Part shown: piece after piece, positions 16,821 through 24,496 of the stretch
Layout: each line of letters begins with the position of its first letter
Numbering within the stretch: position 1 is the first letter of the stretch
Source of the DNA: Sedimenticola sp.
GTDB taxonomy: Bacteria > Pseudomonadota > Gammaproteobacteria > Chromatiales > Chromatiaceae
Length of the DNA: 64,000 nt
NCBI GenBank assembly: GCA_026985055.1
Contig: JALSQZ010000058.1
Location: forward strand, 1 to 64,000
Direction: 5' to 3'
Made by a program: the position numbers and the translations under genes
The notes under the pieces: generated by a model
Told to the model about the DNA's origin: nothing
Seen by the model: only the letters and a program-made list of their open reading frames with translations
Databases searched by the model: none

Positions 16821-17656
16821 TGATTTATCCGGATATCAATCCCATTGCCCTTTCCCTTGGGCCCCTGAAAGTACATTGGTACGGACTCATGTATCTGCTG
16901 GGCATGCTCGGCGGCTGGTCACTGGCGCGCTGGCGGGTGGCCAGAGGCCAGTCGGGCTGGAGCGCTCAGGAAGTGGATGACCTGCTTTTCTACTGCGCCA
17001 TTGGCGTAGTCCTGGGGGGGCGTCTGGGTTATATCCTGTTCTACGGATTCGACGAATGGCTGGCGGATCCGGCGCGCATTTTCCGGGTATGGGAAGGCGG
17101 CATGTCCTTTCACGGCGGTTTTCTCGGGGTGCTGGCGGCCATGTGGCTGTACCAGCGCAAGCATGGCAAGGGCTTTTTCGAACTGACCGACTTCATCGCG
17201 CCCTACATCACCATTGGTCTGTTCACCGGACGCATCGGCAACTTCATCAATGGCGAACTCTGGGGCAAGCCCACGGATCTGCCCTGGGCCATGCGTCTGC
17301 GTTGTGACGAGTTCGTCAGTCTGTGCCAGTACAAGCTCGGTCTGCCGCCCGATACCGAATGGACCCCGCCATTGCATCCCAACCAGCTCTATGAGGCGCT
17401 GGGTGAAGGCTTGTTGCTGTTTGCCCTGTTATGGTGGTTTTCCGCCAGGCCACGCCCGCGCATGGCGGTATCCGCCCTGTTTCTCATGGGTTACGGGCTG
17501 TTTCGTTTCCTGATCGAGTTCGTGCGCATGCCGGATGTGCAGTTGGGCTATCTGGCGGGCGGTTGGTTGACCATGGGGCAGTTGCTATCATTGCCCATGA
17601 TCGTGGCGGGCCTGGTTCTGATGCTCGTTGCCTACAGGAGACCGGCGGATACATGA
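16817..17656 (+). CDS. lgt: Prolipoprotein diacylglyceryl transferase
   Basis: Lgt moves diacylglycerol from phosphatidylglycerol to the lipobox cysteine of prolipoproteins at the inner membrane. The 279-residue protein has about seven hydrophobic segments and the Lgt signature [16 protein letters not shown] (about 135-150) with the essential Arg and Asn; the HGGFLG block (about 98-103) contains the conserved His. Length is normal for the family. It sits between rlmI and thyA with overlapping stops and starts, an lgt-thyA order common in gammaproteobacteria. Confidence 0.95.
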   Translation: MMIYPDINPIALSLGPLKVHWYGLMYLLGMLGGWSLARWRVARGQSGWSAQEVDDLLFYCAIGVVLGGRLGYILFYGFDEWLADPARIFRVWEGGMSFHGGFLGVLAAMWLYQRKHGKGFFELTDFIAPYITIGLFTGRIGNFINGELWGKPTDLPWAMRLRCDEFVSLCQYKLGLPPDTEWTPPLHPNQLYEALGEGLLLFALLWWFSARPRPRMAVSALFLMGYGLFRFLIEFVRMPDVQLGYLAGGWLTMGQLLSLPMIVAGLVLMLVAYRRPADT

Positions 17657-18486
17657 AACAATACCTGGAATTGCTGCAGCGGGTTCGCACCGAAGGAGCG
17701 CCCAAGGAAGATCGTACGGGAACCGGAACCTGGTCGGTTTTCGGTCATCAGATGCGCTTTGATCTGAATAAAGGCTTCCCCCTGGTGACAACCAAGAAAA
17801 TTCATCTCAAATCGGTGATCCATGAGTTGCTGTGGTTTCTCAAGGGGGACACCAACACTGCCTATCTGCGAGAGAATGGCGTGAGTATTTGGGATGAATG
17901 GGCAGATAAAAGCGGCGAACTTGGGCCTATCTACGGCTATCAGTGGCGATCCTGGCCGACTCCGGATGGCTCTCGCATCGATCAGATCCAGCAGGTCGTG
18001 GAACAGATCAGGACCACCCCGGATTCGCGCCGGATCATTGTTTCCGCCTGGAATCCGGCGGATCTGCCGGATGAAAGCATCTCTCCCCAGGAGAATGTGG
18101 CCCAGGGCAGGATGGCCCTGGCTCCCTGTCATGCCTTCTTTCAGTTCTATGTGCGGGAGGGCCGCCTTTCCTGCCAACTCTATCAGCGCAGCGCCGATGT
18201 CTTTCTCGGGGTGCCTTTCAACATAGCCAGCTATGCCCTGTTGACCATGATGGTGGCCCAGGTCTGTGGCTTGCAACCGGGGGATTTTGTACACACTTTG
18301 GGAGATGCGCATCTGTATCGCAACCATCTGGAACAGGCGGATTTGCAGTTGTCCCGCCAGCCTTATCCCCTGCCGCGCATGAAACTCAATCCGGATATCC
18401 GTGAGCTGGATGATTTTCGTTATCAGGATTTCGAAATACTTGATTATAAGTGCCATTCGCTTATCAGGGCGCCGATTTCCGTGTAA
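17653..18486 (+). CDS. thyA: Thymidylate synthase
   Basis: ThyA methylates dUMP to dTMP with methylene-tetrahydrofolate, producing dihydrofolate. The 277-residue protein starts at an ATG overlapping the lgt stop (ATGA). Motifs include [19 protein letters not shown] (about 20-38), the catalytic Cys in [10 protein letters not shown], the [18 protein letters not shown] block and DAHLYRNH. It is about 13 residues longer than E. coli ThyA; an insertion ([14 protein letters not shown]) just before the catalytic Cys accounts for it. The folA gene for dihydrofolate reductase lies about 400 bases downstream, completing the folate cycle. Confidence 0.95.
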   Translation: MKQYLELLQRVRTEGAPKEDRTGTGTWSVFGHQMRFDLNKGFPLVTTKKIHLKSVIHELLWFLKGDTNTAYLRENGVSIWDEWADKSGELGPIYGYQWRSWPTPDGSRIDQIQQVVEQIRTTPDSRRIIVSAWNPADLPDESISPQENVAQGRMALAPCHAFFQFYVREGRLSCQLYQRSADVFLGVPFNIASYALLTMMVAQVCGLQPGDFVHTLGDAHLYRNHLEQADLQLSRQPYPLPRMKLNPDIRELDDFRYQDFEILDYKCHSLIRAPISV

Positions 18487-18614
18487 ATGCAGATAATTCC
18501 GGAGAAATTGGTAACCATTTGAAATAATTAAAATTATTTCTTGTTTGGGTAGGCTCTGCCCCCGAACTGTACTCAAATTATCCCCACGAATTGTGAAAGA
18601 TTGCCGGCCCCCTA

Positions 18615-18644
18615 TTGACAATTATCAATACGCCTCCATGTAAT
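18615..18644 (+). promoter_or_regulatory. Promoter of the 44-codon acidic ORF
   Basis: TTGACA (18615-18620), an 18-base spacer and TGTAAT (18639-18644) form a good sigma70 promoter. It gives a leader of about 47 bases before the ATG at 18698. Upstream, the perfect inverted repeat GAAATAATT/AATTATTTC lies at about 18520-18539. Confidence 0.65.
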
Positions 18645-18697
18645 TATCAGTATATTAGACTCATCTTAATTACTAATGCACCCGTATGGAGGTTGCC

Positions 18698-18832
18698 ATG
18701 TCTGAAGAAGTACTGAAACTCGATTGCGCCGAATGGCGTGAAGTGGCCGGTGAAAACCCGTCCGAAATGGAAGTGGTCATCGAAATGATGATCGAAGCTG
18801 AAGAAGAACTTTGTGTGGATCAGGCTGCCTGA
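18698..18832 (+). CDS. Small acidic protein, 44 residues, unknown
   Basis: The frame begins MSEEVLKLDCAEWREVAGEN and ends CVDQAA. GGAGG (18686-18690) sits at correct spacing before the ATG, a good promoter lies upstream (18615-18644), and a strong intrinsic terminator follows 23 bases after the stop (18856-18883). This makes a complete single-gene unit. The product has 12 Glu and 2 Asp against one Lys and one Arg, two cysteines, and no signal or membrane segment, so it is a soluble cytoplasmic, helical, strongly acidic protein. I do not recognise a family. The unit could alternatively be a small RNA whose frame is incidental, but the ribosome site argues for translation. Confidence 0.7.
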   Translation: MSEEVLKLDCAEWREVAGENPSEMEVVIEMMIEAEEELCVDQAA

Positions 18833-18855
18833 GTCCATTTCATGAAACTCCCCTT

Positions 18856-18883
18856 GAAACCCGCCGCTGGCGGGTTTCTTTTT
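18856..18883 (+). terminator. Intrinsic terminator after the small acidic ORF
   Basis: GAAACCCGCC and GGCGGGTTTC form a perfect 10-bp stem with a 3-base loop (GCT), followed by TTTTT at 18879-18883. Confidence 0.9.
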
Positions 18884-18903
18884 GTCTGGGCATAATGCAC
18901 GAC

Positions 18904-19407
18904 ATGCGCGAACCCGTTATCAGCATCATTAGCGCCATGGCTCGGAACCGGGTCATCGGCAAGGATAATCGTCTGCCCTGGCATTTGCCTGCCGATCTGC
19001 AGCATTTCAAGCAGATCACCATGGGCAAGCCCATGATCATGGGGCGCAAGACCTGGGAGTCCCTGCCGGGCTTGCTCCCGGGCAGGCCGCATATCGTGGT
19101 GAGCCGCAACCGCGACTATATCGCGGCGGGGGCAAGGGTAGTGCATTCCCTGGAAGAAGCCATCCGCGCGGCGGGAGAAGCGGAAGAGATAATGATTGTC
19201 GGGGGCGCGAATCTTTATGCCCAGGCATTGCCGCGGGCCGGGCGCATGTATCTGACCTTTGTCGAAGCAGAAATTGCTGGCGATGCGTATTTCCCTACTT
19301 TTGATGCCGCCCAGTGGCAGGAGAGAGAGCGGCAAACCTGCCCGGCGGATGAAAAGAACCCTTTCGCCTGTCAGTTTGTCCGCCTGGACAGGCGAAAGGG
19401 AGCATGA
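18904..19407 (+). CDS. folA: Dihydrofolate reductase
   Basis: FolA reduces dihydrofolate to tetrahydrofolate with NADPH, recycling the product of ThyA. The 167-residue protein shows ISAMARNRVIGKDNRLPWHL at the N terminus (including the Met20-loop Asn and the W-H-L-P block). Further motifs are the active-site Asp in LPADLQHFK, GRKTWESLP, and IVGGANLYAQAL with the second NADPH-binding Gly pair. The start at 18904 gives MREPVISIIS; an in-frame ATG at 18895 would add three residues. No clear ribosome site precedes either. The gene lies just after the terminator of the small acidic ORF, so it must have its own promoter. Confidence 0.93.
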   Translation: MREPVISIISAMARNRVIGKDNRLPWHLPADLQHFKQITMGKPMIMGRKTWESLPGLLPGRPHIVVSRNRDYIAAGARVVHSLEEAIRAAGEAEEIMIVGGANLYAQALPRAGRMYLTFVEAEIAGDAYFPTFDAAQWQERERQTCPADEKNPFACQFVRLDRRKGA

Positions 19408-19468
19408 GTTCATCAGGTCATCTTGACGAATCGAGGCGCCCATCAACTTCGGGATGGTTGATTCTCGT

Positions 19469-20344
19469 TCAGCCCAGCTCGGCCAGCAGCCGCTCCATCA
19501 TCCGCTGCGCCTGTCCCACATAGCCGCCGCCAAACATGTTGGCGTGGTTGAGAATGTGATAGAGATTGTAGAAGGTCTTGCGCGTGGCGTAGCCGGCATC
19601 CAGGGGCCAGGCTGCATTGTAGGCATCGTAGAAGGCCTGACCGAAGCCACCAAACAGCTCGGTCATGGCGATTTCCGCTTCCCGGTCACCATAGTAAGTG
19701 GCGGGGTCGTAGATCAGCGGATTTCCCTTTTGGTCATAACCGAGATTGCCAGCCCACAGGTCGCCATGGAGCAGGGAAGGAGCCGGGGCGTGATCCATGA
19801 GGGCGGGAAAGCGCTCCAGCAGACGTTCACCCAGGCGCTGAATGTCCTTGCCCAACGAATTGCGCGCGGCCTCTTCGAGTTGAAAGCCCAGGCGCTGCCG
19901 CCGCCAGAAATCCACCCAGTCGGTGATCCAGCCGTTGGGCTGATGGGTGGAACCGATGGTATTGTCGCGTTGCCAGCCGAAGGCGTCCGCCTGATGTCTG
20001 TGCAGGGCGGCCAGTTGCTCACCGGCGAGGGCGCTGGAGCCGGACCCGCCCAGTGCGACATATTCCATGACGATATAGCTCTGGCCATCGGCGACGCCGG
20101 TGCACAGTGGGCGGGGAACACGAATGGCCCCGGCGTCCGCAAGTTCCTGCAGACCCGCTGCCTCGGCCTGGAACATGTCCAGGCGGCTGGCTTGATTGAG
20201 TTTGACGAACCATTGTTGCGGACCGTCCGCCAGGCGCATGGCGGTGTTGATGCAGCCGCCACCCACGGTGGCCGGTGTTTGCGGGTGAAAAGGCTTGCCG
20301 GAAGTGTCCGTGATGGCCCGGCTTATCTGTTCCCAGAGGCTCAG
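19469..20344 (-). CDS. Fructosamine kinase family protein (YniA-like), probable CTG start
   Basis: These kinases phosphorylate ketosamines or related sugars on glycated compounds for repair. Motifs are the N-terminal VGGGCIN, the ATP-pocket Lys in FVKLN, the catalytic HGDLWAGN and the DPATYYGDREAEIAM block; the fold spans the whole protein. No ATG, GTG or TTG opens the frame before GTG at 20266, inside the VGGGCIN motif. The upstream codons still encode a normal family N terminus (LWEQISRAITDTSGKPF). A CTG at 20344-20342, overlapping the upstream stop, follows AGGGGG at seven bases and is the most likely start, giving 291 residues, the usual family length. It is co-transcribed with the lipoprotein gene upstream. 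Confidence 0.82.
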   Translation of the reverse strand: MSLWEQISRAITDTSGKPFHPQTPATVGGGCINTAMRLADGPQQWFVKLNQASRLDMFQAEAAGLQELADAGAIRVPRPLCTGVADGQSYIVMEYVALGGSGSSALAGEQLAALHRHQADAFGWQRDNTIGSTHQPNGWITDWVDFWRRQRLGFQLEEAARNSLGKDIQRLGERLLERFPALMDHAPAPSLLHGDLWAGNLGYDQKGNPLIYDPATYYGDREAEIAMTELFGGFGQAFYDAYNAAWPLDAGYATRKTFYNLYHILNHANMFGGGYVGQAQRMMERLLAELG

Positions 20345-21018
20345 TTTGCGTCCCCCTGATCCAGCTTGCGTTGGATGAAGCCCTTGGCGTTCACCAGACT
20401 GCTGCCGGTGAGGTCGCTGAGCACTTCGTCGGCAATCTGCTCGATGGTGCCGACTACCGAGCGGGGGTTCTTGGTAATGGTGTTGCCCGCCCAGAGCATT
20501 TTCTCCGAGTGTACCGAGAAATAACGGAAATGCATGGTGAAATAGTTGTCCGAACCAATGTAACCGGGGCGGTAGATGGCCCGGTAGCTGGTGTAGTAAT
20601 AATCATAGAAATACATGCCGGAGAAGGCGTCGGGGTACCAGTCCAGGCGGTTGGGAACATTCTTGTATTCCTTGTCCACGCCCTTGATCTGGGCCAGAAG
20701 CACACCATCAACGCCGGTTTCCTTCACCAGTTTGACGATTTCCTCCTTTTCGTCATGATCCGTCGCATTTGGGCTGTAGTCCGAGCTTGGAATGACATCC
20801 ACGCCCTTCCTGTGCGCTTCCTCGACGAAATGCTGCTCGAAGAAGCGCCGGGTGACCGGGTCCTTGACCATGGCAACCAGCAGAATGCGTTTGGCGGGAG
20901 GCTCATCGATATCCTCTGCCTCCCAGCTTTGCTTGATCTTGGTAGAGGAACAGCCACCGAGCAGCAGTGCTAGAATGAGCGTGGCCAGAAGGAAGCGCGG
21001 ACGGGGAGGGGGCTGCAT
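20341..21018 (-). CDS. Putative outer-membrane lipoprotein (DUF4136-like)
   Basis: The protein has a signal peptide ending in the lipobox LLGGC (cut before Cys, about residue 22 from the 21018 start), so it is exported and lipidated. The mature part (SSTKIKQSWEAEDIDEPPAKRILLVA) and the Tyr-rich middle (YFYDYYYTSYRAIYRPGY) resemble the DUF4136 group of periplasm-facing lipoproteins of unknown role. A further in-frame ATG at 21045 would lengthen the signal by nine residues; the 21018 start gives a normal leader. Its 3' end overlaps the fructosamine-kinase start. It is divergent from priA. Confidence 0.75.
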   Translation of the reverse strand: MQPPPRPRFLLATLILALLLGGCSSTKIKQSWEAEDIDEPPAKRILLVAMVKDPVTRRFFEQHFVEEAHRKGVDVIPSSDYSPNATDHDEKEEIVKLVKETGVDGVLLAQIKGVDKEYKNVPNRLDWYPDAFSGMYFYDYYYTSYRAIYRPGYIGSDNYFTMHFRYFSVHSEKMLWAGNTITKNPRSVVGTIEQIADEVLSDLTGSSLVNAKGFIQRKLDQGDAN

Positions 21019-21302
21019 GGTGCTGTGATGCCGGGAATTTCGCATGGCAGGATGATACGGAGTGACAACAGGAATGGCAAATATGGTGCTTCGGCAGGGG
21101 AAATCGATATATTAGAATATTGTTATACACAAAATTGATCCATGGTTCCGGCATCCTCTTTCGGAGTGGCTGACAATACCGGGACTGGTTTGCAAGATAT
21201 TGTTTTATAACAGTAAAGTGGCGTGCTCCGAGAGCCATGAGCTATTTCGGAGGCACTGAAAACGAAACGGATGATCCGCATGCCGACAAGTTTTTCACAA
21301 AG

Positions 21303-21311
21303 TTATCCACA
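21303..21311 (+). promoter_or_regulatory. DnaA box at the 5' end of priA
   Basis: TTATCCACA is a perfect consensus DnaA box, 16 bases before the GTG start proposed for priA. A single box could regulate transcription; no cluster of boxes or AT-rich unwinding region is seen, so it is not an origin. Confidence 0.5.
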
Positions 21312-21326
21312 GGTTGCGGCGGCGCC

Positions 21327-23522
21327 GTGACGGGCCTGATTCTGCGCCTGGCGCTGCCCGCGCCGGTATTTGATCTGTTCGATTATCTGCCGCCAGCGGA
21401 TGTGGATCCGGCTTTGTTGCGTCCTGGTCAGCGCCTGATGGTGCCCTTCGGTCGCAGCCGGCGTTGCGCCCTGCTGGTGGAGCTGGCGACCCGGAGCAGC
21501 GTTCCCACATCCCGCCTCAAGGCGGCCTACCGCTTGCTGGATGAACAACCCCTGCTGGACGAAGAACATCTGGGGTTTCTGCGCTGGGCCGCGGCCTACT
21601 ATCACCATCCCCAGGGCGATGTGCTCATGTCCGCCTTGCCGGTGCGCCTGCGAAAAGGCAAGGCGCCGCTCACGCCCAGACCGGACCAACTGTTTCTGCT
21701 GCCCGTGGCAGAAGATGTCATCGCCGGGCTCGAAAGGCGCGCCCCCCGGCAGTTCGAGGTGTTGTGCTGGTTGAGAGCGCAGGGCGGCAACGCCCGCCTG
21801 GACGATTTCCGACAGCGCTTTCCCGGGGCGCGGCATGCGCTGGATGCCCTGCGCAAAAAAGGCTGGGTGGAAACGGGTATGGGGGAGACGGCCTTGTCTC
21901 CGGCCCGGCCCGCGCCCCACAAGCTGGAGCCGGAGCAGCGGCAGGCGATCGCTGCGGTAAGCGCCCGGCTGGATGAATACGCTGCGTTCCTTCTGGATGG
22001 GGTGACCGGCAGCGGCAAGACCGAGGTCTATTTTCAGATCGCGGAACAGGTTCTGGCGCAAGGCCGCAGCGTGCTGCTGCTGGTTCCGGAAATCTCTCTC
22101 ACCCCGCAGCTGGTGCGCCGGGTGAGGAGCCGTCTGGCGACAAGGGTGGCGGTAATGCATTCCGGTCTGGGGGAAGGTGAGCGGGAGCAGGCCTGGCAGA
22201 TGGCGCGCCGGGGGGAAGCGCGTCTGGTGCTGGGCACCCGTTCAGCGGTGTTGGCGCCCATGCCGGATCTGGGCTTGGTGCTGGTGGATGAAGAGCATGA
22301 CCCCTCGTACAAGCAGCAGGAAGGTTTCCGCTATTCGGCCCGGGACATGGCCCTGGTGCGTGCCCGCCGGGCGGATTGTCCCGTGCTGCTGGGTTCCGCC
22401 ACGCCTTCCCTGGAAAGCCTCAAGAACGCCCGGGCCAACCGCTATCACTGGCTGCGTCTGACCCGGCGTGCGGGCAAGGCCAGGGCGCCGCAAATGCAGG
22501 TGCTGGATGTGCGCAACCAGGTACTTGCCGGTGGCATGTCCGGGCCGGTGCTGCAGGCTCTGGAGCAGACCCTGGAACAGGGGCGGCAGGCGATGGTATT
22601 TCTCAACCGGCGCGGATTTGCCCCGGTGCTCAGCTGCTACGAATGCGGCTGGCTCTCGGACTGTCCCCGCTGTGATGCCCGCCAGACCCTGCATCGGCGC
22701 CGGGGCCGGCTCATCTGCCATCATTGCGGAAATGAACGGCCCTTGCCGAAGGTCTGTCCGGCCTGCCAGTCCCCGGAGCTGCATCCCCTGGGGCAGGGCA
22801 CGGAACAGCTGGAGACGATACTGCGGGAACATTTTCCGGCACATCCCCTGATACGCATCGATCGCGATTCCGTCAGTCGAAAAGGCAGCCTGGACAATCT
22901 CCTGGCAGAGGTGAAACAGGGCAGGGCGGGGCTCCTGGTGGGCACCCAGATGCTGGCCAAGGGGCACCATTTTCCAAATCTTACGCTGGTGGTGATGGTG
23001 GACGTGGACAGCGGCCTGTACTCGGCGGATTTCCGCAGCGCCGAGCGCATGGCCCAGCTGATCGTGCAGGTGGCGGGGCGGGCTGGAAGGGGAGAGCAGC
23101 CTGGAAGGGTGTTGTTGCAAACCCGGTTTCCCGATCATCCCCTGTTACGCACCCTGGTGGAACAGGACTATGCGGCTTTTGCGGAGGAGGCGCTGGCGGA
23201 GCGGAAAACGGCTGGTCTGCCGCCTTTTACTCACCAGGCGCTGATCCGCGCCGACGCCCTCCAAGCGGAAACCGCCGAAGCTTTTCTCGAGCAGGCGGCC
23301 CGGCAGCTGACCGCGGATGACGGTCAGGTGATGGTCTGGGGGCCGGTGCCCGCTCCCATGCACAAGCGAGCCGGTCGCTACCGCATGCAATTACTGCTTC
23401 AGGCGGACGAGCGCGCAGCCCTGCAAACCCGGCTACACGGCCTGATTCCGGCACTGGGAAAACTGCCCGAGGCTACGCGGGTGCGCTGGTCGGTGGATGT
23501 GGATCCTCTCGACCTTTACTGA
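21327..23522 (+). CDS. priA: Primosomal protein N' (replication restart helicase PriA)
   Basis: PriA binds stalled forks and reloads the DnaB helicase. The 731-residue protein (GTG start, matching the 732 of E. coli) has an N-terminal DNA-binding part (about 1-170). The helicase core has Walker A GVTGSGKTEVY, the DEEH box in VLVDEEHDPSYKQQEG, and motif VI near the end. Eight cysteines (CYECGWLSDCPRC, CHHCGN, CPACQ) bind two zinc ions. An in-frame ATG at 21237 would add 30 residues that do not resemble PriA N termini, so GTG at 21327 is preferred. A DnaA box precedes it and a multi-hairpin repeat follows the stop. Confidence 0.93.
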   Translation: MTGLILRLALPAPVFDLFDYLPPADVDPALLRPGQRLMVPFGRSRRCALLVELATRSSVPTSRLKAAYRLLDEQPLLDEEHLGFLRWAAAYYHHPQGDVLMSALPVRLRKGKAPLTPRPDQLFLLPVAEDVIAGLERRAPRQFEVLCWLRAQGGNARLDDFRQRFPGARHALDALRKKGWVETGMGETALSPARPAPHKLEPEQRQAIAAVSARLDEYAAFLLDGVTGSGKTEVYFQIAEQVLAQGRSVLLLVPEISLTPQLVRRVRSRLATRVAVMHSGLGEGEREQAWQMARRGEARLVLGTRSAVLAPMPDLGLVLVDEEHDPSYKQQEGFRYSARDMALVRARRADCPVLLGSATPSLESLKNARANRYHWLRLTRRAGKARAPQMQVLDVRNQVLAGGMSGPVLQALEQTLEQGRQAMVFLNRRGFAPVLSCYECGWLSDCPRCDARQTLHRRRGRLICHHCGNERPLPKVCPACQSPELHPLGQGTEQLETILREHFPAHPLIRIDRDSVSRKGSLDNLLAEVKQGRAGLLVGTQMLAKGHHFPNLTLVVMVDVDSGLYSADFRSAERMAQLIVQVAGRAGRGEQPGRVLLQTRFPDHPLLRTLVEQDYAAFAEEALAERKTAGLPPFTHQALIRADALQAETAEAFLEQAARQLTADDGQVMVWGPVPAPMHKRAGRYRMQLLLQADERAALQTRLHGLIPALGKLPEATRVRWSVDVDPLDLY

Positions 23523-23576
23523 TGGGGCTCCGCGGTACGTCGAGGCTTGTGCAAGCTTGCGGAATAGGGTGGTTCT

Positions 23577-23662
23577 GGGGCATCTCGAAAAATCGGGATG
23601 CCCCGCCATTTTCGATCACCATGAGTGATTGAAAATGTGAGCAAAACGAAAATCGCGTTTTG
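23577..23662 (+). repeat. Multi-hairpin repeat element, copy B
   Basis: Hairpin 1 is GGGGCATCTCGA.. with ..TCGGGATGCCCC (23577-23604). Hairpin 2 is CATTTTCGATCAC with GTGATTGAAAATG (23607-23637). Hairpin 3 is CAAAACG with CGTTTTG (23642-23662). Compared with copy A, hairpin 2 changes ATAAC/GTTAT to ATCAC/GTGAT on both sides, a compensatory change. It lies about 55 bases after the priA stop and before a convergent gene, so it may act as a terminator there. Confidence 0.75.
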
Positions 23663-23678
23663 GGTTTTCGAGCTTCCT

Positions 23679-24347
23679 TTACTCGACCTCTGCGATTTGC
23701 TCGATAATGGATTTGTTCTTCAACTGGCGCCGGCGAATGAAATGCCACCAGACCACCCGCAGCTGCCACAGGGGTATGCCGCGTATCAGGGTCATCTGTT
23801 TGTCGATGGCGAACAGGATCAGATTCCGCAGGGGCTGATCGGGAGCCTCGGGAGTCAAGCCGAAACGCTCGTGCAGGAATGCCAGGGATTTGTTGTGTTC
23901 GCGCAGCAGTTCATCCAGGGAAGCGTCTTCAAAGACCTGCATCAAGGCATTGGGGGGCATGGGCAGACTCAAGGAATCCGCGGACTTGCTGCTGGTGAGG
24001 CTGTATTCGCCAGCGAAACCGCTGATGAATTCATAGTAGAACTTGTCCATCACGTGATAGTGCATCAGGAACATTTTCTCCTCGGGCGAATACCAGCCAT
24101 CCACTGCCAGCTTCAGGCCGCCCGCGCCAACGAGGCTGTCGAAATCAAACTGGCTGTCCAGCTGGAAGCCATGATCCCTGGCCCAGGCGGAGATTCCCTG
24201 GGGATCGTTCAGGCGTTCCGGGTCGTTCACCGGCTCCAGGAGTTCCTCCGCCCGGCACATCTTGCGCACGGTCAGTATTGCCACCACCGTGACCAGCAGC
24301 CAGTAGGCGAGAGCCGCCCCGGCGGCGACATACAACAGGGTGGTCAA
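23679..24347 (-). CDS. Conserved-looking protein with one N-terminal membrane segment, unknown
   Basis: The 222-residue product has one N-terminal transmembrane segment (LLYVAAGAALAYWLLVTVVAIL, about 4-25). The following soluble domain of about 195 residues has Trp/Tyr-rich stretches (DKFYYEFISGFAGEYS, VVWWHFIRRRQLKNKS). No family is recognised and no catalytic motif stands out. The membrane segment with positive residues after it (RKMCR) predicts a cytoplasmic C-terminal domain. It is a single gene, convergent with priA and divergent from argS. Confidence 0.7.
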   Translation of the reverse strand: MTTLLYVAAGAALAYWLLVTVVAILTVRKMCRAEELLEPVNDPERLNDPQGISAWARDHGFQLDSQFDFDSLVGAGGLKLAVDGWYSPEEKMFLMHYHVMDKFYYEFISGFAGEYSLTSSKSADSLSLPMPPNALMQVFEDASLDELLREHNKSLAFLHERFGLTPEAPDQPLRNLILFAIDKQMTLIRGIPLWQLRVVWWHFIRRRQLKNKSIIEQIAEVE

Positions 24348-24452
24348 GGTTTCGTACCCTGGTGCGGGGTTTCTGAAGCGAGCTCCATGCGTCGATAGGT
24401 ATCCGGGTTTTCTGTTATCATTTCAGGTTACGTCCGGCAAGCAGTGGAAACG

Positions 24453-24481
24453 TTGTCAGACTTTACCGTATAACATATAAC
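24453..24481 (+). promoter_or_regulatory. argS promoter
   Basis: TTGTCA (24453-24458), a 17-base spacer and TATAAC (24476-24481) place the transcription start near 24488, only about nine bases before the argS ATG. The mRNA would therefore have almost no leader. Confidence 0.7.
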
Positions 24482-24496
24482 TGATTGGATTTGTTG

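Noticed and set aside
19429..19467. Hairpin GAATC...GATTC between folA and the fructosamine kinase gene as a terminator
   Set aside because: Stem is imperfect and there is no T tract on either strand, so a terminator cannot be supported.
21303..21311. Replication origin suggested by the DnaA box near priA
   Set aside because: Only one box is present, with no AT-rich unwinding region and no dnaA, dnaN or gidA genes nearby.
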